Source: Gordionus sp. m RMFG-2023 (lineage: Eukaryota > Nematomorpha > Gordioida > Chordodea > Parachordodidae). Taken from it: 64,000 bases of DNA. The DNA lies in NCBI RefSeq assembly GCF_954871325.1, contig NC_088778.1:10232882-10296881 (forward strand), written 5' to 3'. The notes under the pieces are model-generated. The model worked only from the letters and a program-made list of their open reading frames with translations. It was not told the DNA's origin and made no database searches. The translations under genes were made by a program, and so were the position numbers. Shown here piece by piece: positions 21,331 through 33,182 of this stretch. How positions within the stretch are numbered: position 1 is the first letter of the stretch; the number at the start of each line of letters is the position of its first letter.

Positions 21331-23320
21331 CACTTGAAAAGGGAAAAAATGAATATATTATAAGTTTCTATTTATTTTGAAATTTTTTTTACAATTTTGA
21401 ATTTTTTAAAATAATTAAAAATATAATTATCGGATAATTTCTATCCATATATAAAATTAGAACTGTGAATCCCAACTCTAAATTAGTGGATTTCGAAAGT
21501 CATTATACCCAGTTGACTTTGATAATTGCTGGATTCAAGAAATTGTTGGAAAGGAAATAAAGAAAGCCATTGTGAAGTTTATATATGGAGGAAATAATCC
21601 ATTTTTTAGCATAAATAATATATTTACTAATGTGCCTGGGCCAGGATTGGGTTTTGTTTTTGATAAAAAGCCTAAAAATATTTAATTTAAATTTAGCCTA
21701 TTAAACTGTGACTAACTTAAAAAATATAATGCATTTTTTTTTCTTCTAATGAAAATAAATTTCAGCATTGCAAAAAAGTGATTGCCTAAATTAAATACAC
21801 TTAAATATTGTTATTTTCATTTAAAGCAATAAATTAAATTTTTAAATATGGGTTTGGGCAAATAATTTTAAAACTTATGATGGATTTGGGTTTGATTTTT
21901 TTTATTTAATATAAAATAGGCCTGCAAATTATTTTTACTGCTGACCTGGACTGAAGGCTGATGAATAAATCGAAGCCCGTGAAGGTCTCTAATTTCAATA
22001 ATTGAATCATTTCATTTCCCATCTAACTTTATTTGAACTTAAAGGAATGGACAAACCTTAGATATGCTATTTAAATCATTTGCTAAAAAATTTCTGATAA
22101 TTGCTGGATTCAAGAAATTGTTGGACACAAGGAAATAAAGAAAGCCATTGCGAAGTTATATATGGAGGAAATATTAATCCATTTTTTTTAGCATAAACAA
22201 AAATAATGCCTGTTGTGACCTTGACTTAAATTTACATATATTTTAAAGATTTTTTAAATCCGTTATCAAAAAGTTACTAGCTGATAGCTCGTCAAGAATG
22301 ACGGGGAATAAGAATTTTCTTCTTTATTGAATGATAGACGAATAATAAATTTTACCCTTATTTGATGATGAATGAATCAGAAATTTTCCTATCTTGTGAG
22401 ATGTGTTATTTATATTTATTTAGATAAGAGGTTATTCTAAAATTTTCCTTTATTTTTTATAAAGTATGTTTATGAAGTATATGGTTAGTAATTTTAATTA
22501 ATGTACACAATAAAAAATCTTTTAAACTAAATTTTTATTCATTTGTATTTGTAATTTATAATATAAAAAATATATTCTTGCTAGAACTTCATAAAGGAAA
22601 AATTCTAATTCATTCATCATCATATAAAGGTAAAATTTATTATTTATCCAGCATTAAATAAAGAAAAAATTTCTTATTCACCGTCATTCTTGACGAGCTA
22701 TCAAAAATCTGTAAAAATTATTATGTGCTCAATCTATTTATAATAATCCTTAAATACCCTTATGACATTAATTCTTGAATCTGCCATCTGAGGGTTTTTC
22801 CAAAAAATAAATCAATGAGTAAAGAATAAAATTCTGATTACCCGTCATTCTTGACGGTTTATCATCTAGTATAATAATAAATGGGAAATATGTATAATAT
22901 TTTTCATGTATATTTTTTTTTCTGATGTTGATTTTATCATTATTGAATTTTACGTAAAATGAGATGTATTATGTTCTTAATAAATTTATATGGAAAGAAT
23001 TAAATTGAAGTTATGTTATTAAAAATTGTAGTTACATTGATCTTAAGTAAGTTTAATAAAAAAAAATCAAAATATAAATTAAGACTAAGAAACTCTTGAG
23101 TGTATACCATATATATTTTACAGTAAATCCTATTACAGTAAGTCTTCTTGAATATAAGCCGCACATATTTCCCATTGAACATAAGTCACTCATATTTTTA
23201 CAGTAAGTCTTATCGTATATAGGCTTATTTTTTAGTAACTAATTACATTTTTGTGAAAAAATAATTCCTTTTGGGATGTAACAGCTTGTCTCTCTTCTGC
23301 CTTCCAGCCTCTAACATTCA
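21331..23320. other. Intergenic stretch with repeats
   Basis: No gene. A direct repeat of about 95-100 bp (gataattgctggattcaaga...tggaggaaat) occurs at 21521-21615 and 22096-22197. Between the copies lies a diverged GC-motif element whose right edge, gtgaaggtctct near 21993, matches the TIR of the MITE at 40095-40408 (AGAGACCTTCAYGGGC). A foldback MITE follows at 22283-22702. Confidence 0.6.
22283..22702. mobile_element. Foldback MITE with hairpin tips
   Basis: Arms 22283-22400 and 22585-22702 are inverse copies (gatagctcgtcaagaatgac outward) with a spacer of about 185 bp. Each tip holds a hairpin, CGTCA-AGAA-TGACG. Related single tips lie at 22820-22872 (reverse) and 30427-30470 (forward), so this is a dispersed family. 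No coding sequence is present and a TSD was not resolved. Confidence 0.7.
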
Positions 23321-23329
23321 GAATACTGG

Positions 23330-23840
23330 AATGCTCGTTTGATCGCCCGTTTTATATACATCATTTTGAACAGGCACTTTGAGGGAAACCTAAATGATAT
23401 AATATTAAAGGCAAACTCTGTTTATGAATAGTTGGAAGCCATCCTCAGTTACAATCCCGATCTCCTTAGAAGTGAATAACGCATATCAATATCTTCTCGC
23501 CTTGGATATAATACAGTTGCACCCTTCATTTGCGTTCATTGTGGCAGCCCCTTGAATCAAATTACCATCCCTTCACTACGTTCTCCCTCGGACGTTAATC
23601 CCACCATAAATTCATTAACAACATTCTCATAGCTGCTCTCAAAAAAGTATATATCCCATCCACTCTTCAACCAGTAGGCCTATTAAATGAAAACGCCCTA
23701 GGCCCGGATATTATATTCTTTATCCCCTGGACGAACATTGATTTTGCAGCGAATTGACCTGTCATTTTCTGCCATCGAAAAGGCAGAAGTCTTTAAAAGA
23801 ATAAATATGCTGGCCTCACAAACACAGCCTCTATATAAAT
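23330..23840 (+). pseudogene. LINE-like retroelement, C-terminal domain (CCHC plus endonuclease-like), interrupted by a hAT
   Basis: Plus-strand frames read EAILSYNPDLLRSE, RISISSRLGYNTVAPFICVHCG (start of a Cys/His knuckle), then HHKFINNILIAALKKVYIPS and LQPVGLLNENALGPDIIFFI. The order of an Ala/Leu-rich segment, a Cys-His knuckle, H..N.II..AL....IPS.LQP and a PD...D box matches the C-terminal part of non-LTR reverse transcriptases with a restriction-like endonuclease. This is from my memory of the pattern. The frame continues after the hAT insertion at 25644-25715 (VTNTLGMIGKQAINFIKNYR). There are at least two stops (TAA near 23477, frame changes near 23590) and no RT domain upstream, so it is a truncated fossil. 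Confidence 0.55.
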
Positions 23841-25635
23841 CACCGGCCCTGCCCGGGCCGGGCCGTATTTTTAAATTTTTTAAATATACCGGGCCGGGCC
23901 TAAAAAAAAATTTTTTAAACATATCCGGGCCGGGCCTTATTATTTTTTATAAAAATTTTTACATTATGAGTTAATGGTTATAAGATTATATTATATTATA
24001 GTTATGATTAATATAATATTGGGTGATGGTTAACACTACCTAACAACCCACAGATCGATCTAATTATTAATTTCCTGCAAATTTATTCAAAGTATTAATA
24101 TATTTTTTTATAATTCATATCTAAATTTTTACAACATATTTTACCAAAACAATCAAATAAAGGAATATCTTAAATAAGTCCCAATATTCAAGTATTATTA
24201 TATTTTTTTATAATTCATATCTAAATTTTTAGAATATATTTTACCAAAACAATCAAATAAAGGAATATCACTTCTTAAAGTTTGTAATACCTTTCAAAGC
24301 GAAAAGGAGAAATAAAATTGATTTTACTTAATATAAAGCATTTTTTAATTGAAAAATTTGTTTTACACAAGTATCATTTTATTTCTCTTTTTCTCTGTCC
24401 CAAATTCAAGCAATTACGTATGTAGTCAGGGACAGATCGCAAAATGAAGGAAAACTATATAAAAGATTATATTAAATTACAAGAGGCTCAGGAAGTAATT
24501 GAAATACCATCGACCAGTCAAATTACGACTGTTGTTAAACAAACTGAATCGTTTTATGACAAATGGGGCGATGGTAATTCTGGTAATATGTCAATACCCG
24601 ATGATGAATATTATAATTACATAAATAATAGATAAAACATTTAAGGTGGATAATTTGTTAGAGTGGTGGGCGGCTCATCAAAGCGAATTTCCAATTTTAG
24701 CAAAATTGGCAATTCCTGCTTTAAGTGCAAGCTGTGAGCGGAATTTTTCCACTACTGGGAGAATTCTTGAAGAAAGAAGAAGTAATCTTCAACCTGAAAA
24801 GGTAGATATGCTTCTCTTTCTTCATGATAATTTGTGAATTTTTAATATCTTTCTTGAGTATAGGGTTTCGTCAATCATGCTGGTTTTTTACTTTGCAAAC
24901 TGTCAAATATTTATTGCATTTATTATATTTACCTTGAGTCATGAAAGTTTTTAATCCAACATTTTACATTATTTTTTTTTACAATATTATATAATACAAT
25001 TATCTTCTTTTGTTAAAAATTTATATTATAAAATAAATTATATTAATATTGTGCAATTAGATTATATTTTCAAAATACTATTTATTATACATGCATTTTT
25101 TTAAATAGCGATTTATTTTTATTTTATAAATTAAATAGTAAATTAAATAGTAAATTAAATACAATATATTATATTCTCAAAATATTTTCCATTTTTATAA
25201 ATTAAATATTAGTTTTATTTTTTTTAAATGTAATATAAAATATAGTATATGACAAATATTATTACCATTTTTATGAATATTAGTTTTATTTTTATAAATG
25301 CAATATAAAATATAGTATATGCTCAAAATATCCATTTTTATAAATAACAGTTTTATAATTTTTATAAATTCAATATAATATTCTCAAAATATTAGCTTTT
25401 TACATGTATTTTTTAAATATAAGAGATAATACTCGCTGAAAAATATGGTAAAATACCTCATAGGTGAATTTTTGTATATACCAGGTCGAATATAATTTTA
25501 AAAAATTCCGAACCTTAAATTTTTAAATCCGGGCCGGGCCGGGCCGTAAAAAATTTTTTTAAAAAATATCCGGGCCGGGCCTAAAAAATTTAAAACCGGG
25601 TTGGGCCTTGCAAATGGTACCTCTGCAAATCTCTG
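23841..25635 (+). mobile_element. hAT element, 1795 bp, inserted in the LINE-like frame
   Basis: An 8-bp duplication, ATATAAAT, lies at 23833-23840 and 25636-25643. Both ends carry CCGGGCC motifs separated by T/A runs (23841-23940 and about 25530-25615), mirrored in orientation. The right tip reversed reads CAGAGATTTGCAGAGGTACC. The left tip is shorter (CACCGGCCCTGCCCGGGCC) and may have lost about 25 bp. A hAT dimerisation domain lies inside. The LINE-like reading frame resumes on the far side, which supports the insertion call. Confidence 0.7.
24444..24837 (+). pseudogene. hAT transposase C-terminal remnant
   Basis: Two adjacent frames give KQTESFYDKWG and then DNLLEWWAAHQSEFPILAKL, LAIPALSASCERNFSTTGRI, and an ending VDMLLFLHDNL. 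This is the classic hAT dimerisation domain with the catalytic-region Glu in SCERNFS. The pieces are split by a stop and a frame change at about 24633-24646. The N-terminal BED finger and RNase H-like core are missing, so the element is internally deleted and non-autonomous. Confidence 0.8.
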
Positions 25636-25715
25636 ATATAAATAGTCACTAACACCTTAGGCATGATCGGAAAGCAGGCCATCAATTTTATCAAAAACTA
25701 TAGGCAATAAAAGAC

Positions 25716-26742
25716 GACAGTATATGTCGTAAATTATAATATTTTTTTTGTATTTGAAATTTCAATCATTTCAACTTTGATTTTTGTAATATTTTTTTTT
25801 ATCGTTGGGATAAAAAAAATGATTTTTTATGATTCATTATTAATTTTTTATGGTTAAATTTATAAACCATTTTTTCATGATTAATTCTTTGATGTTTATG
25901 TGTTTAAAATAAAAAGTTACGATTTAAAAGTCCACAAGTATTTAGTAGTTAAGTTATCACATTTTTAGCTGAGTAAGATTTAGTAGGATTGACGTTTCGG
26001 GTTTTCCGATTTTTGATTTTCAGTTGAGTTTTTCTGCTTTATTTTGTTAACATTTTCTGCTTATTTAGTTTTTTTTGTCATTTCTGTTTTTTATAAATTT
26101 TTTCAGTATAGATTAACCCAAAGAAAGAATCTAAAAATCTGACGATCAGGATATTTGTAAAACGATAAAAAACAAACACCGTTTATTTAAAATTGTGATT
26201 ATTTTTTATTTTTGTATAAATATTTTTTTTTATATAATTGTAATAATAATGAACATGTTATAATAGTTGATTGCTATATAACTTTTTGACTCTGATAAAT
26301 AAGATTTTTTTAAAATTTTATGTAGATTAAAAAATTTTTATTAATTCTACTTCATATCTGACTAATCATTGAATCTTTACTCTCACCTATTTTAAAAAAT
26401 AGTTTGCAAAATAGATTATCATTTTGTTGTTTGAAAAAATTTTAATAATACAATTTTAATAATACAATTATAATTTTTTTTATTAATTTAATACAACAAA
26501 TTTAAAATCATTTTTAAAAAAATCAAAAATTAATAAAATAATCAAATAAACATTTGTATTTAAAAACCACAATGCACAATAATTGACAAATAAAATGTGT
26601 TTATATATATATTTAAAAACCACAATGCACAATAATTGACAAATAAAATGTGTTTATATATATATTTAAAATATATTTACTTAACATGAAAAAATATAAG
26701 TACTATTTTCATAAAAAAATTTTCTTTAAGAATCTTATTCTT
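25716..26742. other. AT-rich gene-free stretch with a 53-bp duplication
   Basis: No gene seen. A perfect 53-bp tandem duplication lies at 26561-26613 and 26614-26666 (taaaaaccacaatgcacaat...). It is about 80 bp beyond the stop codon of the minus-strand NDUFB7-like gene and so may fall in its 3' UTR. Confidence 0.7.
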
Positions 26743-27417
26743 TTAAGAATCCATGCCCTCTTTTCTATCCTTCTCAAGTATCCTATTCTCCCTTTCTATC
26801 AACCGTCGCTCTCTCTCAAACTCCTTGAGCCTATCAATGTAGTCCTCATAAGTACAATGTGATAATTCCTTAAATATAGGTTTGCAGGCCTTGTTGAAGC
26901 GTGGATAATGATCTGTCCGGCACTGTTGGAATGCTATCATAAAGTTAGCACAATAATCTTTGGCCTTAGTTGTTAAATGGGCATCTTCAATGTTCCTCCT
27001 TGAAGGGGGTTCCCTTTTGAGGGGTCTTGGTGTGGGCTTGTATTCAGGGGCAGATTCACCCTTGGGAAATCTCCAAGAGATAGGCAAAACTGCCATAGGG
27101 TTGATGTTAGCCAAAAGTAGACTGCCTCTGGTATTTGAACCACGGTCTTGGATAATGCTAGTTTCACAAAATTCTACCCTGTTGGCATCATTGTCAAAAT
27201 GGTTTTCATCAAGATTTTCCTTAGTCATATATTGTAGATTTTGATGAATTTGATGATGGTCATCATGTCTTTTAAGAGATCTTTTGTATTCTTCATGAGA
27301 TATGGAACCTTGAAACCCAAAAAGTGGGTCAAACATAATTCCACCACCTAAATCTGGTGCATATTCAGGGAAAGCAAAGTTCAGCTTGACCCAATAATAA
27401 ATATGGGATAAAACCAT
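26743..27417 (-). CDS. NDUFB7: NDUFB7-like subunit of mitochondrial complex I with long N-terminal extension
   Basis: Uninterrupted 224-codon frame. Residues 153-214 carry a twin CX9C (CHCH) domain: DYCANFMIAFQQC (C156, C166) and CKPIFKELSHC (C178, C188). It is followed by YEDYIDRLKEFERERRLIER. The block DYC-x9-C, C-x9-C, DY..R.KEFERERRL is diagnostic of NDUFB7, an accessory subunit on the intermembrane-space side of complex I. CHCH proteins are normally oxidised on import by Mia40/Erv1. NDUFB7 is usually about 110-140 residues; here about 130 extra residues precede residue 130. I do not recognise them (FAFPEYAPDLGGG, NINPMAVLPISWRFPKG, then a Pro/Arg-rich linker). An internal Met at residue 64 or 108 is an alternative start. 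No intron is visible, so upstream exons are possible. It is the only clear host gene here. Confidence 0.8.
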   Translation of the reverse strand: MVLSHIYYWVKLNFAFPEYAPDLGGGIMFDPLFGFQGSISHEEYKRSLKRHDDHHQIHQNLQYMTKENLDENHFDNDANRVEFCETSIIQDRGSNTRGSLLLANINPMAVLPISWRFPKGESAPEYKPTPRPLKREPPSRRNIEDAHLTTKAKDYCANFMIAFQQCRTDHYPRFNKACKPIFKELSHCTYEDYIDRLKEFERERRLIERENRILEKDRKEGMDS

Positions 27418-29009
27418 TATTTATCTATAATTAATAGGTAAAATTAAGTATATAAAAAATTCATTTTAATATATTTTATGAAATAATTATTTAAGTATCC
27501 TAGTAATATTTGTTTTTATAAAACAAAATCATATTCTAAAACTTAATATTTTTTGCTTTATTCAATTAGTATTAGTGCTCAAATTAATTTTAATTTATTT
27601 ACCAAATTCTGTTATTTTACATAAAAATTTAAACTATAAATATACAGTCTATAATCAACTAGCACAAAATTATTTTATAGTTCTCTATATTCATATTAAA
27701 AGTAAAAGTTATATTTAATGAATTATTCAACATATTTAGACTAATATTGCAAATAATAACCTGTACAGATTAAATATGATCAATAGTAATTGCATATTTT
27801 TAATGATAAATAAAATGGTAGAATACCATATGGTAAGATAGATCGGAATGAAAATATTGATTTATCTACTTTTAAATATATGTAGAGGGGGGGGGGTACG
27901 ATTTTTCATAAATTATCAAAGACGAATATATATACAATTAATTTTTTTAAATTAAGAATATGAATAAATATCATTATTTATATTATTTCCGATGTATGTC
28001 GTAACTAAGTCATGTCATCGATACCCATCTATTTATTTTTTGGGGTATTTTTTTGTAAATGAGCCTTTTTTTATCAAATCTCATTGCGTAACCAATGGGA
28101 GGTGAGGGAAGGGGGCATCACAAATTTGTTTAATTTCATAAATATAATATAAAGCTAATAAAAATTTACCCCCCACCTCTCCACCCTCAATTAAAATTTT
28201 TCAAGTATTAGAATATCAATAATCAAACATAAAATTTATATTTTAAAAATAAATTTTATTAATATACTTTCTTTGATTTTAATGATGATAAAAAAATTAT
28301 ACATCATATGTGATATACAAATATCATAAATTTTTAAGTTTATACCAGTTGTGGTTGTGAATATAAGAGGGGAGGCCCTCGCCCAAACTATTTTGTTAAA
28401 TATAGAGAAATATAAGCTGAATATAATTTAAATGCGAGGACAAGGTTAGGATGGTCAAAGCACATATTTAAAAAAATATCCATCCGCTATCATTGTGCAT
28501 CTCATTCGTTGAAATAGCAATATTCGATTAATATACTCTACCTTCTATACGCAAATGCCTTGGGTATTTTAACCTACAAAATAGAATAAATAAAATATAT
28601 TTTTAACCATTATATTCAAAATTTATAATATTTAAATATCCGAAGCGGTAAGATTAAATCGAAATATATCAATGAATGAACCAGAAACCCATCATCATAA
28701 ATTTATAAAATATGTTCCCTACACAATGGGTTATACATCATGATTCAGTTTCGGTATTTATAGAACTGAAAGAGATGATCAGAATATCTTTACATGATAT
28801 TATAATGTGTCATCTGAAGCGATATCAATATTAAATTCTAGATCAATGATAGTTTATTTTTGCTGCTAGTTGCATTAATAAATTATTTTTCTATAGCTCA
28901 CTACTTTGAAAATCCCCCCCCCCTATCTCCACTATAGGAAAATCTTGGATAAGCCACTGCAACGCGTTATGTAAAGGTAAATACAAGAATAATTTTTTTT
29001 TTAATTAAT
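27418..29009. other. AT-rich gene-free stretch with G/C homopolymers
   Basis: No gene. There is a run of 9-10 G near 27885, a C run near 28915, and an end-like sequence, reversed CAGTGGCTTATCCAAG, at about 28945-28960. The latter resembles the outer end of a hAT-type element whose other end I could not find. It may also contain the upstream region of the NDUFB7-like gene, but no promoter motif is clear. Confidence 0.5.
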
Positions 29010-29017
29010 AATTCAAA

Positions 29018-30290
29018 CAGGCTGTTAATCGATCCTCTTTTTTTAAAAAGATCGAATCCCAATCCCGATCTTTTTCTTATTTAAATTTCTGATCAATGCA
29101 AAATTAACTAAAATAAAAATAAATAAATATGTTATAAATTTATTGTAATAGTATAATATAAGTATAACAATTAGAATATATTTATTTATAATTAAATTAG
29201 CCATTAATAATAAAAAATTTTCTAAATTATCAGTATTTAAACAACCACGTTTTTCATTAAGTACATGCTTAGCTTTATTAAACAAACTCTCCACAGGAGC
29301 GCTTGATGGTAAAGGTGTGTTATATTCAATAAATGTTTTTTTAATTAACATAATTATCAAAGATATTCACTGAATCATCATTAGAATAATAAAAAATAAT
29401 GGAAAGAGCATTTTGTGACGAGTTTTTCTCAAAAAAGGTATCGATCCATGTGTTTAATTTATTTCACCTCTCTTTTAAAAATTAAGTTATCGATCCATGC
29501 ATTCATTTGAAGGATCTGCATATAGTTGACCCTGTATATCTTCTAAATGGGCAATTAACTTTTCTTTTAGCAACAAATTTTGTGGCAGATTAATAAAAGG
29601 CCAATTGAGCCTACATTTTGGGTGAATTATTGATGCCAATACTGTCATCATATAGTGAAGGAAATCTATAATTTTCATTATATGCATATTGTTATGATCT
29701 TCACAAATAATAAAAATTGTATTTTTAAAAGAATTAATTACTTCTAAATGACTCTTTACGTTTGAACTGCTAATATTTGAAGAAGATATTTTGTTTTTGC
29801 ATCCATCCGTTTCACATTAAGTAAAATACTTACGTAAATTATGAAATGGTAAAAGATTCTCATTCTCACTTATATCTGCTGTCACATCAATAGAAGTAGA
29901 TGTATTATCTTCTAAATCTATAATGTAGGACATTATTGAAACCTAGAATTTATATTATAATATAATTAATAAATAAATATAACTTGTTCTTACAAAAAAT
30001 TTGGGAAATTGTTGAAATATAAAATCTGGTGGAATGGTGGTTGATAAAATATGATGTAGATAGATATTTTTTTTAAAATAATATTTAAATTTAATTTTCA
30101 AAATTTTTATTTTATTTATTGCTTTTTAAGTATAAAAATAATTTTTAAAAGGATCGGGATCGAATATTTAAAAAAATGATTTAATCACGATCCACAATTT
30201 AAGGCCAGGATCTTAAATCCGAGAAAATTGACAAATTTAGGATCGAATCCAGGATAGGCGATCTTTTGATTCGATCCTTTAACAACTCTG
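29018..30290 (-). mobile_element. hAT element, 1273 bp, internally deleted, perfect 8-bp TSD
   Basis: AATTCAAA lies at 29010-29017 and 30291-30298, outside TIRs CAGGCTGTTAATCGATCC and (reversed) CAGAGTTGTTAAAGGATCG. GATCG/CGATC motifs recur within both ends. The minus strand has a BED-like segment (LPFHNLRKYF, about 29860) with an internal stop, then VLASIIHPKCRLNWPF (about 29600), then the dimerisation motif NTPLPSSAPVESLFNKAKHV (about 29300). The core between is missing, so it is non-autonomous. TIRs and the dimerisation motif relate it to the element at 44949-49863. Confidence 0.85.
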
Positions 30291-30298
30291 AATTCAAA

Positions 30299-31730
30299 TA
30301 TAATATAATGAATATTTTATATAAAATAAATAATGAATTAAGTATTTATTGTTACTATTATTTATTTTATTGATAATATATTTAAATTTATATGAACATA
30401 ATATTTATTTAAACATATTATTCATTACTAGAAGATAGCCCGTCAAAAATGACGGGGAATGAGAATTTTCTTTCTTACTTTTATGATAGTTTTTACCTCT
30501 TATTTGAAAATAATATCCAATTATTAATCTTTTAATCCCTCCCCCCCCCCCCTTCATGCCAGGTTTAATCCATTAAAACTAAGTGTAAATTATGGTATTG
30601 TAAAATTAAATTTAAAGCTTTTACTTGATAATACCAATATTATTTGATAAATATTACTGATCATTTATACCTAATATTTAATATTAAAAAAATTCCCAGG
30701 CAAAGTACAAAGCCATAATAATTTTGAAAAATTCTTCCAAGCCCAGTGAATATAATAATTTTGGTAGTTGAGAACTGAAATAAAATATTTAAATAATCAT
30801 AATGTTAAAAATACAATCAAAATCAGATTCATGGGCCTAGGTTTTTTGATCAGGCTGAGTCCAGGCCTGCATAAAAATTTTTTTAGGCCAATGTCTGACT
30901 CATAGTTAATATTAAAAAATTCTCAAGCATTCTAGCTCATAATATTTTTGGAAAATTTAAAATATTTTTCAAACCCAGCCCAACCTATAAAAATTTTATA
31001 AAAAATAATTTTCCCAAACTTGGCAACCCATAGTAATTTTCAAAATTTTTTCCCAACCCGGGAGATAGGTATATCTCTAAACACCATATCTATTTTTTAT
31101 TCTATTTTAACCCAGCTCACCCCTACTTCAGACAAAGGCCAACCCATTAAGACTGAGAATGATTACTATTTTTATTAAAATATATTTAAATTAGCTTTTA
31201 CCTGAGGGCCATGTAAATATTCTGTGTTAAATATTACACCTATACCTAATATTAAAAAAATTCACAAGCCAGGTCCACGCACTTGGGAAAATTTTCTCAA
31301 AAAGACCATAATAATTTTGATAGTTGAGAACTGAAATAAAATATATAAAAAGTCACAATGCATTTAAAAATACAATCAGAATATGAAAGTTGCATGGGCC
31401 TTGGTATTTGATCAGGCCTGGCCATGTTTCCAAAAGAAATTTTCAGGTTAATTTCTAACCCATATTTAAAATTAAAAAAATTTCAGCAATCTAAGACTAT
31501 ATTAATTTTATAAAATGTTTCCCAAGCTACTTTCAAGTCCATATTAATTGTAAAAAATATTTCCCAAACCCAGGAAAACCCAGAATAATTTATTTTTACC
31601 TTGGATCCAGAAAAATAGGTGTTATGTAGGGGTTTATAAGAATTAAATCTGTCTAATATGTATATATTTTTTGCCATTTATATTATTGGGAAAATCAAAA
31701 TTAGGATCAAATGAAGGGGAATGATTTACC
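30299..31730. repeat. Diverged tandem duplication, unit about 575 bp
   Basis: A foldback-MITE tip occurs at 30427 (gatagcccgtcaaaaatgac). After it, segments 30571-31140 and 31147-31720 align as direct repeats (ttgagaactgaaataaaata; catgggcct.ggtttttgatcagg). They diverge by roughly a quarter. A C13 run lies at 30540. No gene. Confidence 0.6.
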
Positions 31731-33174
31731 TATCATTCTACTGGTTAGCTCCTGGTATTTATATGAAAATCATGAATACATATTAAAGTACAATGCTAAA
31801 AATATGTTCATTCTATTTTAAATTTTAAACAAACCACCACCCTTCCTAATGATTTATTACTTAGTTACAAAATATAAATTTAAATTTAAGACATTGTTAT
31901 TAAATTACAATAGAAAAAATAAAAAGATATTCTAAGTTAACAAATAATAGGAGGTTAACTTTAATCATAGTCAAATTATATATAAGTTAAACAAAATATA
32001 CATTTAATCAAAAATGTTATAATAAGTTATGAAAAATATACATTCTACACAGTGGCGTAGCTACGGGGATGGTTTTCGGGTTTGAACCCCTCCCAGATAA
32101 ATTTTTAGATTATACGTTCAAAAGACTTAAAAGTGACTTTATATCAAATAAATACCATTCATATTTATATATTTTGGTTTTGATGTTTGTGAAAGGATAT
32201 TATATTACTATTGAAATTATTCTAGGTAGTATTATTATAAAGTCATTGAGAATAATCTACTAAATTATAATAACATATTATTGATGCATTTAAAAGATAT
32301 ATTAATTATATATTATCGAAGATATGGTTATGATTTTTAAGATAAAAACGCCGAAGGCCGGGCAAAGGGGCCGAAAGCCCGTTAAAGGGGGTCTGGGAGG
32401 CGAAGTCCTCCAGGCTTTTATATCTGATTCCCCATATAATCGTTTAAATTTTAAATTATACATAAATTCAAGAATTAAAAAAGTATTTAAATAAATCTCG
32501 TACTCTTTGAATCGTATCTATTTGATTAATTTTGTCAGATTAAGAAAAAAAATATTTTACCAGATTAAGAAAAAAAATATTTGCCGGGATTCGAACCCAA
32601 GTCCATTAATCCATCTAGATTTGTAAGAAAAGTTCTTGCCCGATTGGGCCACAGGTACTTTTCAAAATTAATGATTTTTTGAATATATATTATAAGTGGG
32701 ACATGAAAAGTGAAACATGAAAAGTGTGACATGAGAACTTGACAAGGCTTTTATATATATTATAGATAGATACTAAACAATGGGTATGCTCTCTAAATGA
32801 GATTAATACTAGCATCTCTATTACAAGAGAAAAACAACAATTGACTCCTTTACAGGTTTAATTTTAATAAAAGCAAAAATAAGTTCTATTTATTCTTTCC
32901 TTTTGTCTTCCTTTTTCTTTTCCCTTTCACTGTTCCTTTTCTCCCCCTTTTCTTTACCTTTCATTTTTATAAGGTTATTCAGATGCTGATTTGGCTCGAT
33001 TTAAAAATGACCCTTTGATTTTATACAAAATAATATTATATAGGCCTCGAGATCTGGCAATATAAAGGTCCAAACATTTCTGCCATCTACTAGGAAAATC
33101 AGTCTTATATATTATTATGGATAAAATCTTAATAAGCTCATTTTTGTAAATCAACCCAAATCATATTTTTTAAC
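31731..33174. other. Gene-free stretch with element ends and tRNA-like segment
   Basis: At 32048 CAGTGGCGTAGCTACGGGG starts a repeat-like segment. It continues to short mirrored GC motifs (gccgaaggccgggc, ggggtctgggaggcg) near 32350-32410. A tRNA-like segment follows (32578-32660), then ttttatatatattatagatagat at 32740. That tail is shared with 37608 and 37737. T/C-rich sequence occupies 32880-32965. No ORF is credible. Confidence 0.5.
32578..32660 (-). other. tRNA-like segment of a dispersed repeat
   Basis: The minus strand holds an A-box-like TGGCCCAATCGGGCAAGAAC and a B-box-like GGGTTCGAATCCCGG at tRNA-like spacing. It also has a good T-arm stem (TTGGG/CCCGG). The acceptor arms do not pair, so it is not a working tRNA gene. 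Partial relatives, with the A-box part only, are at 37318-37375 and 37648-37700. This suggests a tRNA-derived SINE or a larger repeat that captured one. Confidence 0.55.
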
Positions 33175-33182
33175 AATCCTAC

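Noticed and set aside
23738-23974. 78-codon frame as a gene
   Set aside because: It runs from the LINE-like relic across the target duplication into hAT end repeats.
32578-32660. Functional tRNA gene
   Set aside because: T-arm and boxes are present but the acceptor stem does not pair and relatives lack the B box.
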